From Branchinecta lynchi (taxonomy: Eukaryota > Arthropoda > Branchiopoda > Anostraca > Branchinectidae): a DNA stretch of 64,000 nucleotides. Below the pieces are notes generated by a model, which ran no database searches, was not told where the DNA came from, and worked only from the letters and a program-made list of their open reading frames with translations. The DNA is taken from the NCBI GenBank assembly GCA_023053575.1, contig JAKZAP010000022.1, positions 17,112,489 through 17,176,488 on the forward strand, in the 5' to 3' direction. Position 1 is the stretch's first letter, and each line of letters opens with the position of its first letter. Below, piece by piece: positions 1 to 9,972 of the stretch. The position numbers and the translations under genes were made by a program.

Positions 1-92
1 AATATAGCTGTAATAAAATACAGCTGACGCATCCGTTTTGCACTATCAAATAGGATTCGTAGTCAGCTTGGGGCTGACACAATATTTAGCCC
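1..92. repeat. Foldback family FB, right terminus
   Basis: Right-hand end of the commonest foldback repeat here (called FB). It reads CAGCTGACGCATCCGTTTTG, then CACTATCAAATAGGATTCG and CAGTCAGCTTGG-like sequence. The same string ends other copies near 12190-12260 and 60130-60205. The left part lies beyond the window edge. Non-coding. Confidence 0.75.
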
Positions 93-181
93 AGTCACGT
101 AGTCCTGATCCCCACCACTAGATCACCCACAAGGTCCTACCAAATCCTGGTTGGAACTACCGACTGAGTTATACAAACGCT

Positions 182-430
182 ATATTCATTCAATGTTTAC
201 AACGGATACGTCAGCTACGATTCTTCGTCAGCGATATTTCGGCCCTTCTTGGCAAGGGTCCTCGTCAGGCTGTCAATTCCCTTATGTTGACCCAGAAGAT
301 TGACAGCCTGATGAAGACCTCTGCCATGGAGGGTCGAAATATCGCTTAGGATGAATCGTAGCTGACGTATCCGTTGTAAACATTGTTTGAATATATGTTT
401 CAAAGTCAGCTTGGGCTCAAAGAATATTGA
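182..430. repeat. Foldback element FB, complete copy
   Basis: Two inverted arms of about 90 bp. The left arm runs from GTTTACAACGGATACGTCAG through TTTCGGCCCTTCTTGGCAAG to GGCTGTCAAT. The right arm begins ATTGACAGCCTGATGAAGAC and ends GACGTATCCGTTGTAAAC. The short centre holds no gene. DNA that folds into one long hairpin is typical of foldback or MITE-type elements. No transposase is encoded. Relatives occur at 860-1022, 6077-6188, 11985-12265, 18715-18930, 33588-33741, 48085-48434, 58162-58490 and 58815-60205. Confidence 0.85.
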
Positions 431-589
431 TCTAAACGCTGTGCAGAATGCTTCCAAATTGACGTCAGCAAACAAAATGAGACGCATGAGCTGTCTCCTT
501 GACTTGGACACCTAAACTACACTGTCTCGCAGGAAGATGGGGAAGTGAAGCCCTGTCGAAATACAGGCTAATGTGAATTTTACATCGCT

Positions 590-842
590 ACTTGTACTTA
601 CTTACTTACTTGTACTTGTAACGGGACCAGATGATTGCCACCGCACCCGGCGTCCATGAGTTGTCGAATGATGGTGTCCCAGTTGCCTCCATCTTGTGCC
701 AGCTCCTGGGCGAAATCTAGCCAGCTCCTGGGCAAAATCGAGCCAGCAGTTGTCCCATCTTCTGTCGAAGCGTTGGAAACCGCCTACTGGTTTCCCCTCC
801 GGTTCTACTAAACACTTCTTAAGTTTGATCACAGATAGCATT
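590..842 (-). other. Unidentified low-copy sequence with (CTTA)n and a small direct repeat
   Basis: A CTTA microsatellite (about 590-620) borders a GC-richer stretch open on the minus strand (602-841). Inside it a 22-bp block, AGCTCCTGGGC followed by a variable half, is directly duplicated at about 700-745. The open frame matches no family I recognise. Its border with a CTTA tract suggests a retroelement relic. I do not call a gene. Confidence 0.25.
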
Positions 843-858
843 TTGAGGATAAATATTC

Positions 859-1022
859 CTTTAGCCCAAGCTGAGTGCGAATCATATTTTATAGTGCAAA
901 ATTAATACGTCAGCTGCATTTTGTTGGAGCTCTATTCTGGCCCTTCTTGGCAAGGGTCCTGTTCAGGCACAAAAACTTGCCAAGAAGGGCCGAAATATAG
1001 CTTTGCACTATCAAATAAGATA
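859..1022. repeat. Foldback FB, short internally deleted copy
   Basis: Starts TTTAGCCCAAGCTGAGTGCG, then ATAGTGCAAAATTAATACGTCAGCTG (written here only in part), GGCCCTTCTTGGCAAGGGTC, and returns as CTTGCCAAGAAGGGCCG and TTTGCACTATCAAATAAG. Both arms are present but the centre is nearly gone. Confidence 0.8.
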
Positions 1023-1464
1023 GCACTTCTTTGGGCATCCTTGTTGTAACCAAGGTGTCGTGAACTCCCTTGGTGAAGTATGACAGTATCGACGCAAAAT
1101 GTCTTTAAATTGTATTATTTCGCGAAAATAAAACATATAAAATAGACATATTCTCATAAGGTATAAAACAAGGATGCTCAGACATGTATTAACTATTACC
1201 AGCTGAAAGAATGTATTCCCAAAAAAGCTCCACGGGCATGGCGGGAAAATAACATGAAAATAAACAAGCACTCCCAACTATACCATTCCAAATAATCAAC
1301 TCGACTAAAAATTATAATAACTAATTAGAGTCTCTAATAAACTAATACCTATCCGTGTCTCAACTTCAACCTACAGTACAACGTTAGCGGTTCCCCATGG
1401 CAACCTTCAGGAATCTAACGAACCGACGCAAATCATGGAACACTCTACTGCCCATCAAATATTT
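1023..1464. other. Intronic or intergenic, nothing recognised
   Basis: AT-rich sequence with short open frames only. No motif, RNA or repeat of the families described here was recognised. Confidence 0.4.
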
Positions 1465-1890
1465 AAAGTTTAACTGAAAAAGGTTTAGATGGGAAAATTT
1501 AGTTACCCATCACTTATTCACTTAAAGAAGCTGGAAAATCCGGCGAAGATGCGTTACTTCGTTGCTACGCTATTCACGAATGTCTGATATTTGTATGCTC
1601 TATACGCTTGTATCTGTGTTGTATGCTCGACGAAAAATAAGTGTTCACTCAGTGGGCTACCTTCCGTAAGCTGATCAGTGGCACGCCGCGTATGTATTAA
1701 GATTCAATTTGTCTGCGTTATAGTAGAAATTTGCGTTTTTCGGATGGCCGTAGATATATTAATGTCATTTTAAAGCAAATGGTGAAAATTAAAAAAAAAT
1801 CTTAACATAATCCAAAAAATGCCGTGTATTCAGTTAAATGATACACAAATAACTTGGCTTTTCAGATAAACTTTAAGACTCAACTCGTTA
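1465..1890. repeat. Dispersed repeat R1, uninterrupted copy
   Basis: About 425 bp matching 5700-6440 closely. Shared blocks include CACTTATTCACTTAAAGAA, GTATGCTCTATACGCTTGT, GCTACCTTCCGTAAGCTGAT and CAGTTAAATGATACACAAAT. This copy lacks two insertions present in the other, so it serves as the empty-site reference for both. No coding capacity. Confidence 0.8.
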
Positions 1891-1894
1891 CAGT

Positions 1895-2130
1895 GGCACA
1901 CCAAGTGTACCAAGTGCTTAATTCGTGTACCAAGTGCTTAATTCGCGTTCGTATTTTGATGAATTGTATTTTAAGCCGTGAATTGTATATATAAATCGTA
2001 GGTTACCCTTCTAAATATATCCTTTGGTTGATCTTTTAATTGTAATGACATGTCCAGCACTAGTTTTTGTCTGTAAAAGATATTTATGGATAAATAAACC
2101 GAATTGTAATTGTAATTGTAATTATTAACT
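1895..2130 (+). repeat. LINE-type 3' tail with (AATTGT)n
   Basis: A 21-bp direct duplication (ACCAAGTGCTTAATTCG blocks at 1901-1945) is followed by AT-rich sequence and GATAAATAAACCGAATTG, ending in about four TTGTAA repeats at 2103-2126. A short tandem repeat right after an AATAAA-like signal is typical of non-LTR retrotransposon 3' ends. No coding remnant is readable upstream. Confidence 0.5.
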
Positions 2131-2499
2131 ATTACCAAACTTCTCACTGTGAATTGGAAAGTATATACCTCTATGGTCGTAACTTCGCGCTATTTTTTAT
2201 GGAGCCAACCGTGTCAACTTGGATGCTTGTTCCTATACGTGGATCGATACCTACTCCCTCTTACGACGCGTCTCACTAGGCTCTAACCTTATGCCCCCGC
2301 CCCCTTGTGACCGAAGGAGATAAATAAGAAGCCCCGCCATTCACATCTGTGAATAAGACGACAATTTGGCTTTAGGCCAAGTAGTAGACTGTTTCTTCTC
2401 GATAAACTCTGCTGGCCCTTCGAACGTTTAAAATAGCCAATGCTTTCGCGGCAGGTAGCTAGACCCACGGGTAGCAGAAAGTTTCCATGAAAATTAAAA
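2131..2499. other. No gene seen
   Basis: Mixed-composition sequence with short open frames only. No recognised repeat or RNA. Confidence 0.4.
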
Positions 2500-2960
2500 G
2501 ACTTAAAGCACAACTCTTACTAGAAATGATCTTTCCCCTATGAAGCGAATCAGAAAAAAAGGTTTTCGAATACACCATTACTTTCCACCTGAAATTAGCG
2601 ATTTTCTTGTTAGCGCTGGTCGATTACGTCCAGCCTTCCTGCTCTCCAACGCGGTGGCTGGGCGCAAAACATTTGAAAACTGAACGTGCCGTGGTTAAAT
2701 AGTGGGGAAACTGAGCAAATAAAAGAAGTAATAAATAGAAGCTTCTGAGATCCTTATGTGTGAAAGAGTTGTCAGCGGACTTTGAAGATTCCTGCTAAAG
2801 TTTCATTGTGTGACGGGCAAAACTCGGCAAGACGAAAAAAGAGCTAAAAATTCGTAGGCACAAAATTAGATAGTGGAGAAAGGTGGGGATTTTAGAAGCT
2901 TATTATTCCGTATGGGAGTTAGCTATATTATAAAAAGCAGAATAAGCAAGAGAGGTCCTT
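2500..2960 (+). repeat. Dispersed repeat R2, composite copy
   Basis: The first half (2500-2710) matches 26720-26930: shared CTCTTACTA, GTTTTCGAA, CTCTCCAACGCGG/CTCTCCGACGCGG and ATTTGAAAACTGAA. The second half (2765-2960) matches 29975-30165: shared GGGAAACTCGGC/GGGCAAAACTCGGC, GCTTATTATTCCGTA and AGAATAAGCAAGAG. The two halves lie about 3 kb apart elsewhere, so one long element may be represented, split or deleted internally. Confidence 0.6.
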
Positions 2961-5225
2961 TAAAAGGACTAGTATTACGCCCGTTGACATTTCTGTGGAA
3001 ATTATTAACGCTTTCCCGGATCTGGTCCATTATGTGATATTTTTAATTCTATAACAAAAACTGGGGAGTTCCCCTCAATCTGGAAAAATGGCTACTTCGC
3101 TCCTATCCCTAAAAAAGGTTCTCCCAATGTTTTTTTGGAATCCGCCCAATAACTAAGACGCCCATTTTCAGCAAAATCTACTGGAGTTTCCTTTCTTCTT
3201 GGTTAAATGAAAATATATAAATTTAATAGATGCAAAGCAATTTGGTAATCTCCCCAAAACCTCTACAGTCTACAGCCCATAGCTTGGTTATTTGGTGGAT
3301 ACCATTTAAAAAAATTTAAAGAACTCAGACTATTGGGTCAATCTGACTGCCACTGATCTACGTAAAGCATTCGATTTAATAAACCATAGCATACCATTAG
3401 AGAAATTGAAAGTAAAGTTTTATGTGCCATCATTTCTTGTCAAAATAGTCGAAAATTTTCTATCTAATAGGACTCAGCAGACTAAATATAAGAATTCATA
3501 CTCTGACCTCCTTCCAATTTTCTTTAGAGTTCCTTAAGTTAGGCTTTTGGGTCCGTTGCTGTTTCTAGTTATGGTGAATGAGCTTGAGACATTGATGGAT
3601 GATCGTTGGAAATGCGTTGATCACCTCTCCCTGTTAGAAGTCTGCCGTAGAAATGTAAAAAGCAAAGCATAACTTACCATAGATGATATTAGTGATGAAG
3701 TATTTACAGAGCAGATGGTTGTAAACGCGAAAAAATCAGTGGTCCTAACAATCTCTTTTCAGAAAAGTGTACCCAAAGTTTGTCATCCAATCCACAGTGC
3801 GCAACGTGTTAAAGAAATAAAACTGCTGGGTGTAAGGATATGAAGTGGGAGAATCACGTAGATTCCATTTTAAAGTTCAATGGGCACATCAAACTACCCC
3901 AATCCCACTCTGTAACAACCTATGAACAATGCTTACCCCCTAGATCAGCAGCTTTTTCAACAGTTTCCTCTCTGTGATATTTCAAAGCGAAATTTTTCGG
4001 GCCAGTACATGCTCAATTTACTAGCTTGGACAAAGATAAAAGTGATGTTTCTTATAATACTTAGTAGACCTTTGTTTTATGTATAAATCAGCTTGTATAA
4101 TTCAGATTTGAATAGGTTATTTGTTTTTGAATGATTTTTGTAGCTATGTTATTTTTTATGAGCTTATTGCATATTCTGGTACATTTGATAAAGCAAGTTA
4201 ATCAAGCTTCACAACACTATTCCACAAAGAAAAACTTTTAATAGGCACTATATGCTATAGAACTTCTGATGAAACAGTAGAACAATCAGGTAAACTGCAA
4301 CTGAGGCTTGACTTTGGTGACATATCAAATATATCCTTTTCTATCAAGCATTGCTGGGCGTTTTTGAATTTCCTGCCACGATATCCCAGCTCCTAAGATT
4401 TGGATCGCCGAAATGCCAGAGAGGTAAAGGCAAGGGATAACGAGACAACGGCCGATTTTCGTAGCGCCTTCTATTGAAAGTTGGAAATGTTTATTTGTGA
4501 AGCATTTAATACAAAGTAAAGCATTAGAAGTGTCCATTGTGCTTTAAAGAATGCCAATATGGGCCTTTGGGGACCCAAACTTCTTTCCGGTCATGGTGTC
4601 CATTCCGAACATCTATTGCGCATTTATTTTTCGTTCATTCGCCCAGTCCTAGAATACTGCTGTCCTGTATGGCATTTTTGTGTGACTCGCGAGCAGTCGG
4701 ATTCTCTAGAGAGGATACGATACCGAGCTCTCCTAATAACGGACAAATCTCTGACAGTCCATTATATCTATTTTCTCCAAAAATACAATCTGACAACCCT
4801 GTCTCATCGTGTTGAAAATTTTTGCTTAAAGTTTGGTGTCGAGACTCTTTTTAACCCATTCCTTCACGACATCCTGCCCCCCCCCCCAATTTACAACCGA
4901 AAGGAAGAGGCCTCAATGACGAGCTTCCGAATCAGTCCCGACCCTTCAACCAGTGTTTTGCCGGCACGTAAGAAACACGAATAGTTTTGTCCCCTCCTTT
5001 GTTTGTACGTAACAGAAATTTGTAGGTTATTATTTTACCCCACGTTCTCTATTACCCCAATCGTGATTTCTTATAATGTTTGTTCTCAGTGTTTTATTCA
5101 TAACTCGACCACTTTCTAGTATATTTTTACAATTTTGGTTAATTTTTAATGCATGTTTCACTTAACCACCTGCTATTCGGCTAGTCCGTAATTGGTGTTG
5201 AAATAAAGTTGAATTGAATTGAATG
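2960..5225 (+). pseudogene. Decayed non-LTR retrotransposon (reverse transcriptase), interrupted
   Basis: A frame-broken reverse transcriptase relic. Readable pieces in order are: PIPKK (about 3105), QFG and a following S-T motif (about 3237), the catalytic-motif-A region RKAFDLINHS (about 3360), FLSNRTQ (about 3460), a PLLFLVMVNELE block (about 3555), and KLLGV-like (about 3820). After an inserted TTAA element (3874-4543) the frame resumes and contains YFSFIRPVLEYCCPVWH (4627-4677) and SLERIRYRALLI (4702-4737). This is the usual C-terminal region of CR1/Jockey-like LINEs. Many stops and frameshifts make it dead. A terminal AATAAAGTTGAATTGAATTG tract (about 5200-5224) looks like its 3' tail. 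Confidence 0.8.
3874..4543 (+). mobile_element. TTAA-flanked MITE, copy 1
   Basis: A 670-bp non-coding element flanked by TTAA on both sides (3870-3873 and 4544-4547). The ends are imperfect inverted repeats: AGTTCAATGGGCA at the left, and TGTCCATTGTGCT (inverse AGCACAATGGACA) at the right. It interrupts the LINE relic at 2960-5225: removing the element and one TTAA rejoins the reverse transcriptase reading from the DSIL-like segment to the sequence at 4548. TTAA duplication is typical of piggyBac-type insertion. The origin is inferred, since no transposase is present. Confidence 0.85.
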
Positions 5226-5699
5226 ATGCATCTGCAATGCAATCTTTTTATTATTTTTGTTGATATTGTTGCAATGCAATCTTTTTATTATTATAGCATC
5301 CTTGACTAATTTTCTAATTTTTTTATTATATGAAAAACGAATTAATAAATTTAATTCTGTTCTTTCCAATCTTCGGATCTTTGCCGAACAAAAACTTCAT
5401 CACCTCGAGCTAGGACATAAAAAGTTATTTTTCTTAACCCCACCAGTGCAAGAAATACTTTTGACAGAAAGAGCTGTTTCAGCACCCGTTGAAATCTGGA
5501 AGAGATGGCGAATACATTCCCTATCATTTTTTTTTTTTACAGGTATTTTCCGGAACATGTTCTTGAGATGTTATTTATATTGTACCTGACACAAACGACA
5601 CGTTCGTTATGTAATAAAGTATATCTATAAATAGCCAGACATTACATATGGCAGTTGATAGTTAGTAATTCGGTTCTCTGGGGGGGTGGGGGGTCAGTT
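5226..5699. other. No gene seen; AT-rich, small duplications
   Basis: A GCAATGCAATCTTTTTATTA block occurs twice (about 5236 and 5273). A 110-codon open frame (5257-5589) is compositionally AT-driven and shows no recognisable domain. Confidence 0.4.
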
Positions 5700-5812
5700 C
5701 TTAAAGTTTGGCCTTAGATATGGCAATCTAGTTACTAATGACTTATTCACTTAAAGAAAGCTTGAAAACCCAGCGAAAATGCATTACTTTGTTGCTCTGC
5801 TATTCACGAATA

Positions 5813-5970
5813 CACTGTAAAAAAAAATCATGCAGTATTTGCTACTGGGATTAATCTTATCTTTATTGAGATAAGATTACTCCTAATTTGGATTAATCTT
5901 ATCCCAAAAGAGATAAGATTAATCCCAGTAGCAAATACTGCATCCTTATTCGGAGAAACTTTTTACAGTG
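5813..5970. mobile_element. TA-flanked foldback MITE, copy 1
   Basis: 158 bp ending in the inverted pair CACTGTAAAAAA and TTTTTACAGTG, with TA dinucleotides at 5811-5812 and 5971-5972. Internally, GCAGTATTTGCTACTGGGAT is inverted as ATCCCAGTAGCAAATACTGC, and GATAAGATTA units repeat. The TA target is usual for Tc1/mariner-type MITEs, which is inference since nothing is encoded. A relative lies at 57091-57259. Confidence 0.8.
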
Positions 5971-6076
5971 TAGTAGAATTTCAAATAGTGGACTTTCCTT
6001 ATTTGATTTGTATGCTCTATGCGCTTGTTTCTGTGTTGTATGCTCGACGAAAACGATTTACGAAAAATAAGTGTTC

Positions 6077-6188
6077 GTGTATTTCAGCCCTTCTTGGCAA
6101 GGGTCCTCGTCAGGCTGTCAATCTTCTAGGTCAACGTCGGAGATTGAAACAAACCTGAAATTGTAAACGTTGCAAACTTTGTTTGAAT
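6077..6188. repeat. FB foldback fragment inserted in repeat R1
   Basis: Contains CAGCCCTTCTTGGCAAGGGT and CCTCGTCAGGCTGTCAATCT, typical of FB. It is flanked by a perfect 10-bp direct repeat ATAAGTGTTC (6067-6076 and 6189-6198). The uninterrupted relative near 1640 has one copy of that decamer. Confidence 0.75.
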
Positions 6189-6478
6189 ATAAGTGTTCAG
6201 GCAGTGAGCTACCTTCCGTAAGCTGATCACTGGCCACTGAAACGCCGCGTATGTATTGAGACTCGATTTGTCTGCCTCATAGTAAAAACTTGCGTTGTGA
6301 GAACGACCGTAGGTGAACGTCAATCTGGAGCAAATACTGAAAATTAAAGAAATCCCTCAACACAATCCAAAAAATGCAGTATATTCAGTTAAATGATACA
6401 AAAATAAGTTGGCTTTTCAGTTAAACTTTAAGTCTAGCCTATGTTTAGCGGTTACTTGACCAATTTGTTTCCTTTCAG

Positions 6479-6540
6479 AAATATTCGGAAGAAATTTTAA
6501 CCTACCTCAGGGACAAGATCTTCGACAGATTCATAGAAAG
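6479..6540 (+). CDS. GRK2/3-type receptor kinase, exon A (end of RGS-homology region)
   Basis: A 62-nt internal exon of a G protein-coupled receptor kinase, which phosphorylates activated receptors at the plasma membrane. The translation KYSEEILTYLRDKIFDRFIE aligns to the vertebrate GRK2 segment with EEI, LR and KFIES just before the kinase domain. The acceptor is a pyrimidine-rich tract ending TTTCAG at 6478. The donor GTAAGG starts at 6541. Phase 0 in, phase 2 out: the last AG joins the C of exon B to make the Ser codon. It lies 17.3 kb from the next exon. Earlier exons for the N-terminal helix and most of the RGS-homology domain were not found upstream in the window. It would be hard to call alone, but exact splicing into exon B makes it convincing. 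Confidence 0.85.
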
Positions 6541-6679
6541 GTAAGGATTTGAATAACGTTTTTTTTCTTCACGGCACATAGAGAACGTACGGATAGAGGG
6601 GATCGATTTAAAAGAGGTATGGCACGGCAGGGCATGGCGTAGGAGGCACTAGTAGTATACAGAGATTAGCAAGCAGTAG

Positions 6680-7235
6680 AAGAATAGAATAGAATTTTAT
6701 TTTTCAAAAGCAGCTGTCACAGCGCTACCGCCGAATTTGACCTTTTCGTCATACATAACGAAGGAAAAACAAAAAATAATGAAAAGGATTAACTTATTGG
6801 TTATTGTACAACTCAACAGATGCTGGAACAAAATTCCTTCTATATCTTTCATGAAGAGGGGCCACAGGGGCTAGTTTGGGGGCTTTCTGGGATTTCTCTC
6901 GCTGGGGTCTGATACGTATAGGAGAATAGGGGGGTGGGAGAATATTACGTAATCGGGGAACAGATGGGGCAGTTCCTCGTATCTCCCAGCGGTAAAATAT
7001 CAGCACATATACTAATTAATAATTTCAATTCCTCCCTGTCGAAACCCGCTTTAAAAGAAACACATTCAGCCCGTGTCCCTTTCGCCTCTGTATAAAACCT
7101 TAGAGAACCCCTTCGACCTTCGATTACACAATTCTCTCCGACGTCCACAGAATAAACAAATGATTGTCGGCACCCACATGCGCAGAGCCATACTCATTTG
7201 AGAAGGGGTAGGACCGCTATAGCCGAAAATCGGTC
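6680..7235 (-). pseudogene. Minus-strand LINE 3' fragment
   Basis: Read on the minus strand, 7006-6794 gives a frame ending in LHERYRRNFVPASVELYNN and a stop. The RNFVPASVELYN pattern is the usual last block of several non-LTR retrotransposon polyproteins. The plus strand begins with AGAATAGAATAGAATTTTAT (6680-6699), which on the minus strand is an (ATTCT)n tail after the stop. Sequence further upstream on the minus strand (to about 7235) is broken into short frames. It is cut at 7236 by the GGGATCCC element. Confidence 0.6.
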
Positions 7236-7583
7236 GACAAGTTTTGTGTCCGGTTTTCACCGGATTCCGGGTGAACTACTTGTCCGGCAAGGAAATAACT
7301 TTCATATTCGGATTCAGCATGTCTCCTTACCCCTCAACCAACTATCTCAATAGCTTTAAAATATTTGTTTTGCCCCTTAATCTGAAACCGCCTCCCCCAC
7401 CCCTAAATATAGAGCTACAAAGCCATCTACGAACTTGACCTTACCCTTGACCCAAAGAATCCTTACACCAAGTTTCATCAAAATATCTCATTCCCTTCCA
7501 GAGCTATCGTGCTCACAGACAGACGGACAGACGGACATTTTTGCGATGTCATAGGTATCTCTCAACGTACGTTTTGGGATCCC
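7236..7583 (-). mobile_element. GGGATCCC (Helentron-like) element, 5' part only
   Basis: The reverse-strand left end of the family: GGGATCCC at 7576-7583, then the CTATGACATCGCAAAAATGT-type block, a TCCGTCTGTCCGTCTG tract, CTCTGGAAGGGAATGAGATA, TTTTGATGAAACTTGGTGT, GGGGTGGGGGAGG, and one internal repeat unit ending near CCGGTGAAAACCGG. The 3' end is missing. Full copies: 19331-20754, 21539-22891, 31235-32497, 53430-54893 and 59016-59924. Confidence 0.85.
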
Positions 7584-7604
7584 AAAAACCGGTTATGTAA
7601 ATTG

Positions 7605-7755
7605 TTTCCCTGTTTTCGCTCTAAGTCAACGGGTCTTTGAACAGGCTTAAAATATCCAGAACCGTGGGTTATTTGTTGAAACCACAGCTTAATTTTAAAG
7701 TATTCAAACATTTTAAGATACTGTAAGTTGAAGAGTAAATAGTGCGAGGGCTCCG
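7605..7755 (-). repeat. Dispersed repeat R3, inverted copy
   Basis: Matches 45937-46080 in the opposite orientation. Shared blocks include CCCTGTTTTCGCT, AAGTCAACGGGTC, ACCGTGGGT and ATACTGTAAGTTGAAGAGTA with AATAGTGCGAGGG. Non-coding. Nothing else is recognised up to 7938. Confidence 0.7.
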
Positions 7756-7938
7756 TTAATAAAACTTATTTCCGCGTAGGAGTTGCCCACTTATCATTAT
7801 TTGGGATGAACCGATAGAAATTTTTTCTGGAAGGAACATCTTCCAGTTAGCTTCATGAAGTGCCAGCCCTCGACTTGTAGTCATGGCAACAGCGGCTCCG
7901 CAGTCCCTTCTGAGCACTTCTCTTGCGAGATTAACTGG

Positions 7939-8342
7939 CAGTGTCGCCAAATGTGACACTTTTGGTGTTTTTTGACACTTTTCAACAGTTTTCCCTTTCA
8001 AGTGACACCTTTTATTTTACTAATGACACTTTTTAGGTCAGAACAGCGCTTTTTCATTTGCTTTATTAAAGTGACGGATTACCACCCCGGAAATACTGCC
8101 AAAACATGTATTTTACTTTGATACACAAAAACAGTTTAAAGCTAAAGCTCATTTCCGGTAAAATTGTGTTACAAAACTGTGATGTAACAGTTAAGAAATG
8201 TTTTTGAAAACGCTGTTACAAATTCATTTGCATTTTGCGAGTTGTACAGTGGAATGCACACACAGAAATTCGAGGTGTCAAAAAGCACCTTTGAGTCAGC
8301 AATTGTGACACTGCTATGAGTCGAGCTCTCTTGGCAACCCTG
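7939..8342. mobile_element. hAT-like MITE family H1, copy 1
   Basis: 404 bp starting CAGTGTCGCCAAATGTGACA and ending TTGGCAACCCTG. The ends are inverted (consensus CAGGGTTGCCAA). Flanks TTAACTGG and TTAACCGC agree at 6 of 8 positions, as expected for an old 8-bp target duplication. Several internal GTGACAC(TTTTT) motifs give a repeated look. It encodes nothing. The partner copy 40960-41457 has a perfect 8-bp duplication. Confidence 0.85.
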
Positions 8343-8594
8343 TTAACCGCCGCAGGATCATGTGGGCGTGTCCATAACGCGTCAGATATGCTATTGGCCT
8401 AGACAAATGACGTTTTGTTAATTAACTAATTGATTTTCAATAGGAAATAACAAAAACCTAGCCTATGGCATTAATAGTTAAAACAAACACAAACAGCAGC
8501 ATGAGAATTTTAGGACAAGAAACAGTGCCAAGACTGGCTATGAAATAACCGGAACGATTTGCAAAATCGAAAGTATTGAGTTAGCAGACCTTAA

Positions 8595-9266
8595 AGCACA
8601 ATGGACACTTCTAATTCTTTATTTTGTATTAAATGCTTCAGAATATACATGTCCGACTTCCTTTAGAAGGCGCTACGAAAATCGGCCGTTTTCTTGTTAT
8701 TTCTTGTCTTCACCTCTCTGGCATTTCGGTGATCCAAATCATAGGAGCTGGGATGTCGTGGCAGGAAATTGAAAAACTCCCAGCAATGCTTGATAGAAAA
8801 GGATTTATTTGAGATGTCACTAAAGTCAATTAAGCCGCAGATGCAGTTTACCTGATTGTTCTAGTGTTTCATCAGAATTTCCATGTTTTAAAGTGCCTAT
8901 TAAAAGTTTTCTTTGTGGAATAGTGTTGTGAAGCTTAATTAACTAGCTCTATAAAATGTACCAGAATATGCAATAAGTTTATAAAAAATAACATAGCTAC
9001 AAAAATGATTAAAAAACAAATAGCCTGTTCAAATCTGAATTATACAAGCTGATTTATGCATAAAATAAAGATCTGCTAAGTGTTATAAGAAACATCACTT
9101 TTATCTTTGTCCAAGCTAGTAAATTGAGCATGTACTGGCCCAAAAAATTACGCTTTGAAATATCACACAGAGGAAACTGTTGAAAAAGCTGCTGAGCTAG
9201 GGGGTAAGCATTGTTCCTAGGTTGTTACAGAGTGGGATTGGGGTAGTTTGATGTGCCCATAGAACT
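8595..9266 (-). mobile_element. TTAA-flanked MITE, copy 2 (inverted)
   Basis: 672 bp, the reverse complement of the elements at 3874-4543 and 54137-54798. TTAA flanks lie at 8591-8594 and 9267-9270. The ends are AGCACAATGGACA and TGCCCATAGAACT. Small differences from the other copies suggest separate insertions of moderate age. No open frame is conserved among the three copies. Confidence 0.85.
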
Positions 9267-9270
9267 TTAA

Positions 9271-9450
9271 AGCAAAGGAGACAGTGCCTGCCGAACCTTT
9301 AGCTGAAATGGAACTAAGAGACCCACAGATAACTAAGTACAGAAAAGATTGCCGCTTTGAAACTACTAGGCCAGATATTGGCGGTTCGATTATTCCGAAA
9401 CGCATCTACAGGCTGCAGACGACAACAAACGAAAACGGAAGTCCGTAAAG
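9271..9450 (+). other. Short open stretch next to the TTAA element, unidentified
   Basis: A stop-free plus-strand frame of about 55 codons ends at TAA 9446-9448 and includes KYRKDCRFETTRPDIGGS. It directly abuts the TTAA insertion, so it may be the end of a broken gene or transposon. I recognise no family and find no splice signal that would make it an exon of the kinase gene. Confidence 0.2.
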
Positions 9451-9474
9451 TACGAGCCTTTAATGTTGTAAAGT

Positions 9475-9805
9475 AACCGGAAACTAGTGACATTTATAGC
9501 TTTGAACGGGCGATCGGATTTGAATTAAACTTGGGAAGTGGGAGCTATCGTCTCAGATGTTCCGTGTAAAGTCCGGACCGGATCAGATACTTGGGGGAGT
9601 TGGAAGGGGACACCGACATTTTTGTGGAACGCCTAGCGTCGAGGGATCGAGATTCGGGATGGAATTTGGTGGGAGGAACAAACGTAAGCCTTAGATACGT
9701 TCTTGACAAAAAACAGATCATATCGGGATTCTTTGGGGGGAATTTGGATGAGGTTTCCCGGAATTCAGGGGATCGTGAGTTAGGATACTTCCAGATGTGC
9801 TAAGG
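9475..9805 (+). repeat. Fragment of the GATGAAACTTGG tandem-repeat family
   Basis: Contains ACCGGATC, TTGGGGGAGTTGGA(A)GGGG, a GGAATTTGGTGGGAGGAAC block and TTAGATACGTTCTTGACA, which align to units of the tandem region 61640-64000 (for example 63383-63510). About 1-2 diverged units. Confidence 0.65.
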
Positions 9806-9823
9806 ACGATAAAGCTTGGTAGG

Positions 9824-9972
9824 CAAGGCCGTATCCAGGGTGGGTGGGTAGGGGGTTGACCCCCCTCCCCGAAACATAAAAAAATACTCACTGTTATAGG
9901 ATTTCCCTCTGATCTATGTCTCTTTTCTACTTTTTTTGTGCGAACCGCAGGCCCCCCCCCCCCCCCCCGGGG
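9824..9972. mobile_element. hAT-like MITE family H2, truncated copy
   Basis: Starts CAAGGCCGTATCCAGGGTGG, followed by GGGGGTTGACCCCCCTCCCC, AAACATAAAAAAATACTC, CCCTCTGATCTATGTCTC and ends in a C run. The right inverted end is missing. Better copies are at 45472-45656 and 57302-57484. Confidence 0.75.

Larger units (their letters stand above)
5700..6440. repeat. Dispersed repeat R1, copy carrying two insertions
   Basis: Same repeat as 1465-1890, interrupted at 5813-5970 by a CACTGTAAAAA-ended MITE flanked by TA and at 6077-6188 by an FB fragment flanked by ATAAGTGTTC on both sides. Outside these, the alignment to 1465-1890 is continuous. Confidence 0.8.

Noticed and set aside
2960..5225. Active retrotransposon gene
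   Set aside because: Motifs are scattered over different frames with many stops and a 670-bp insertion. It is a relic.
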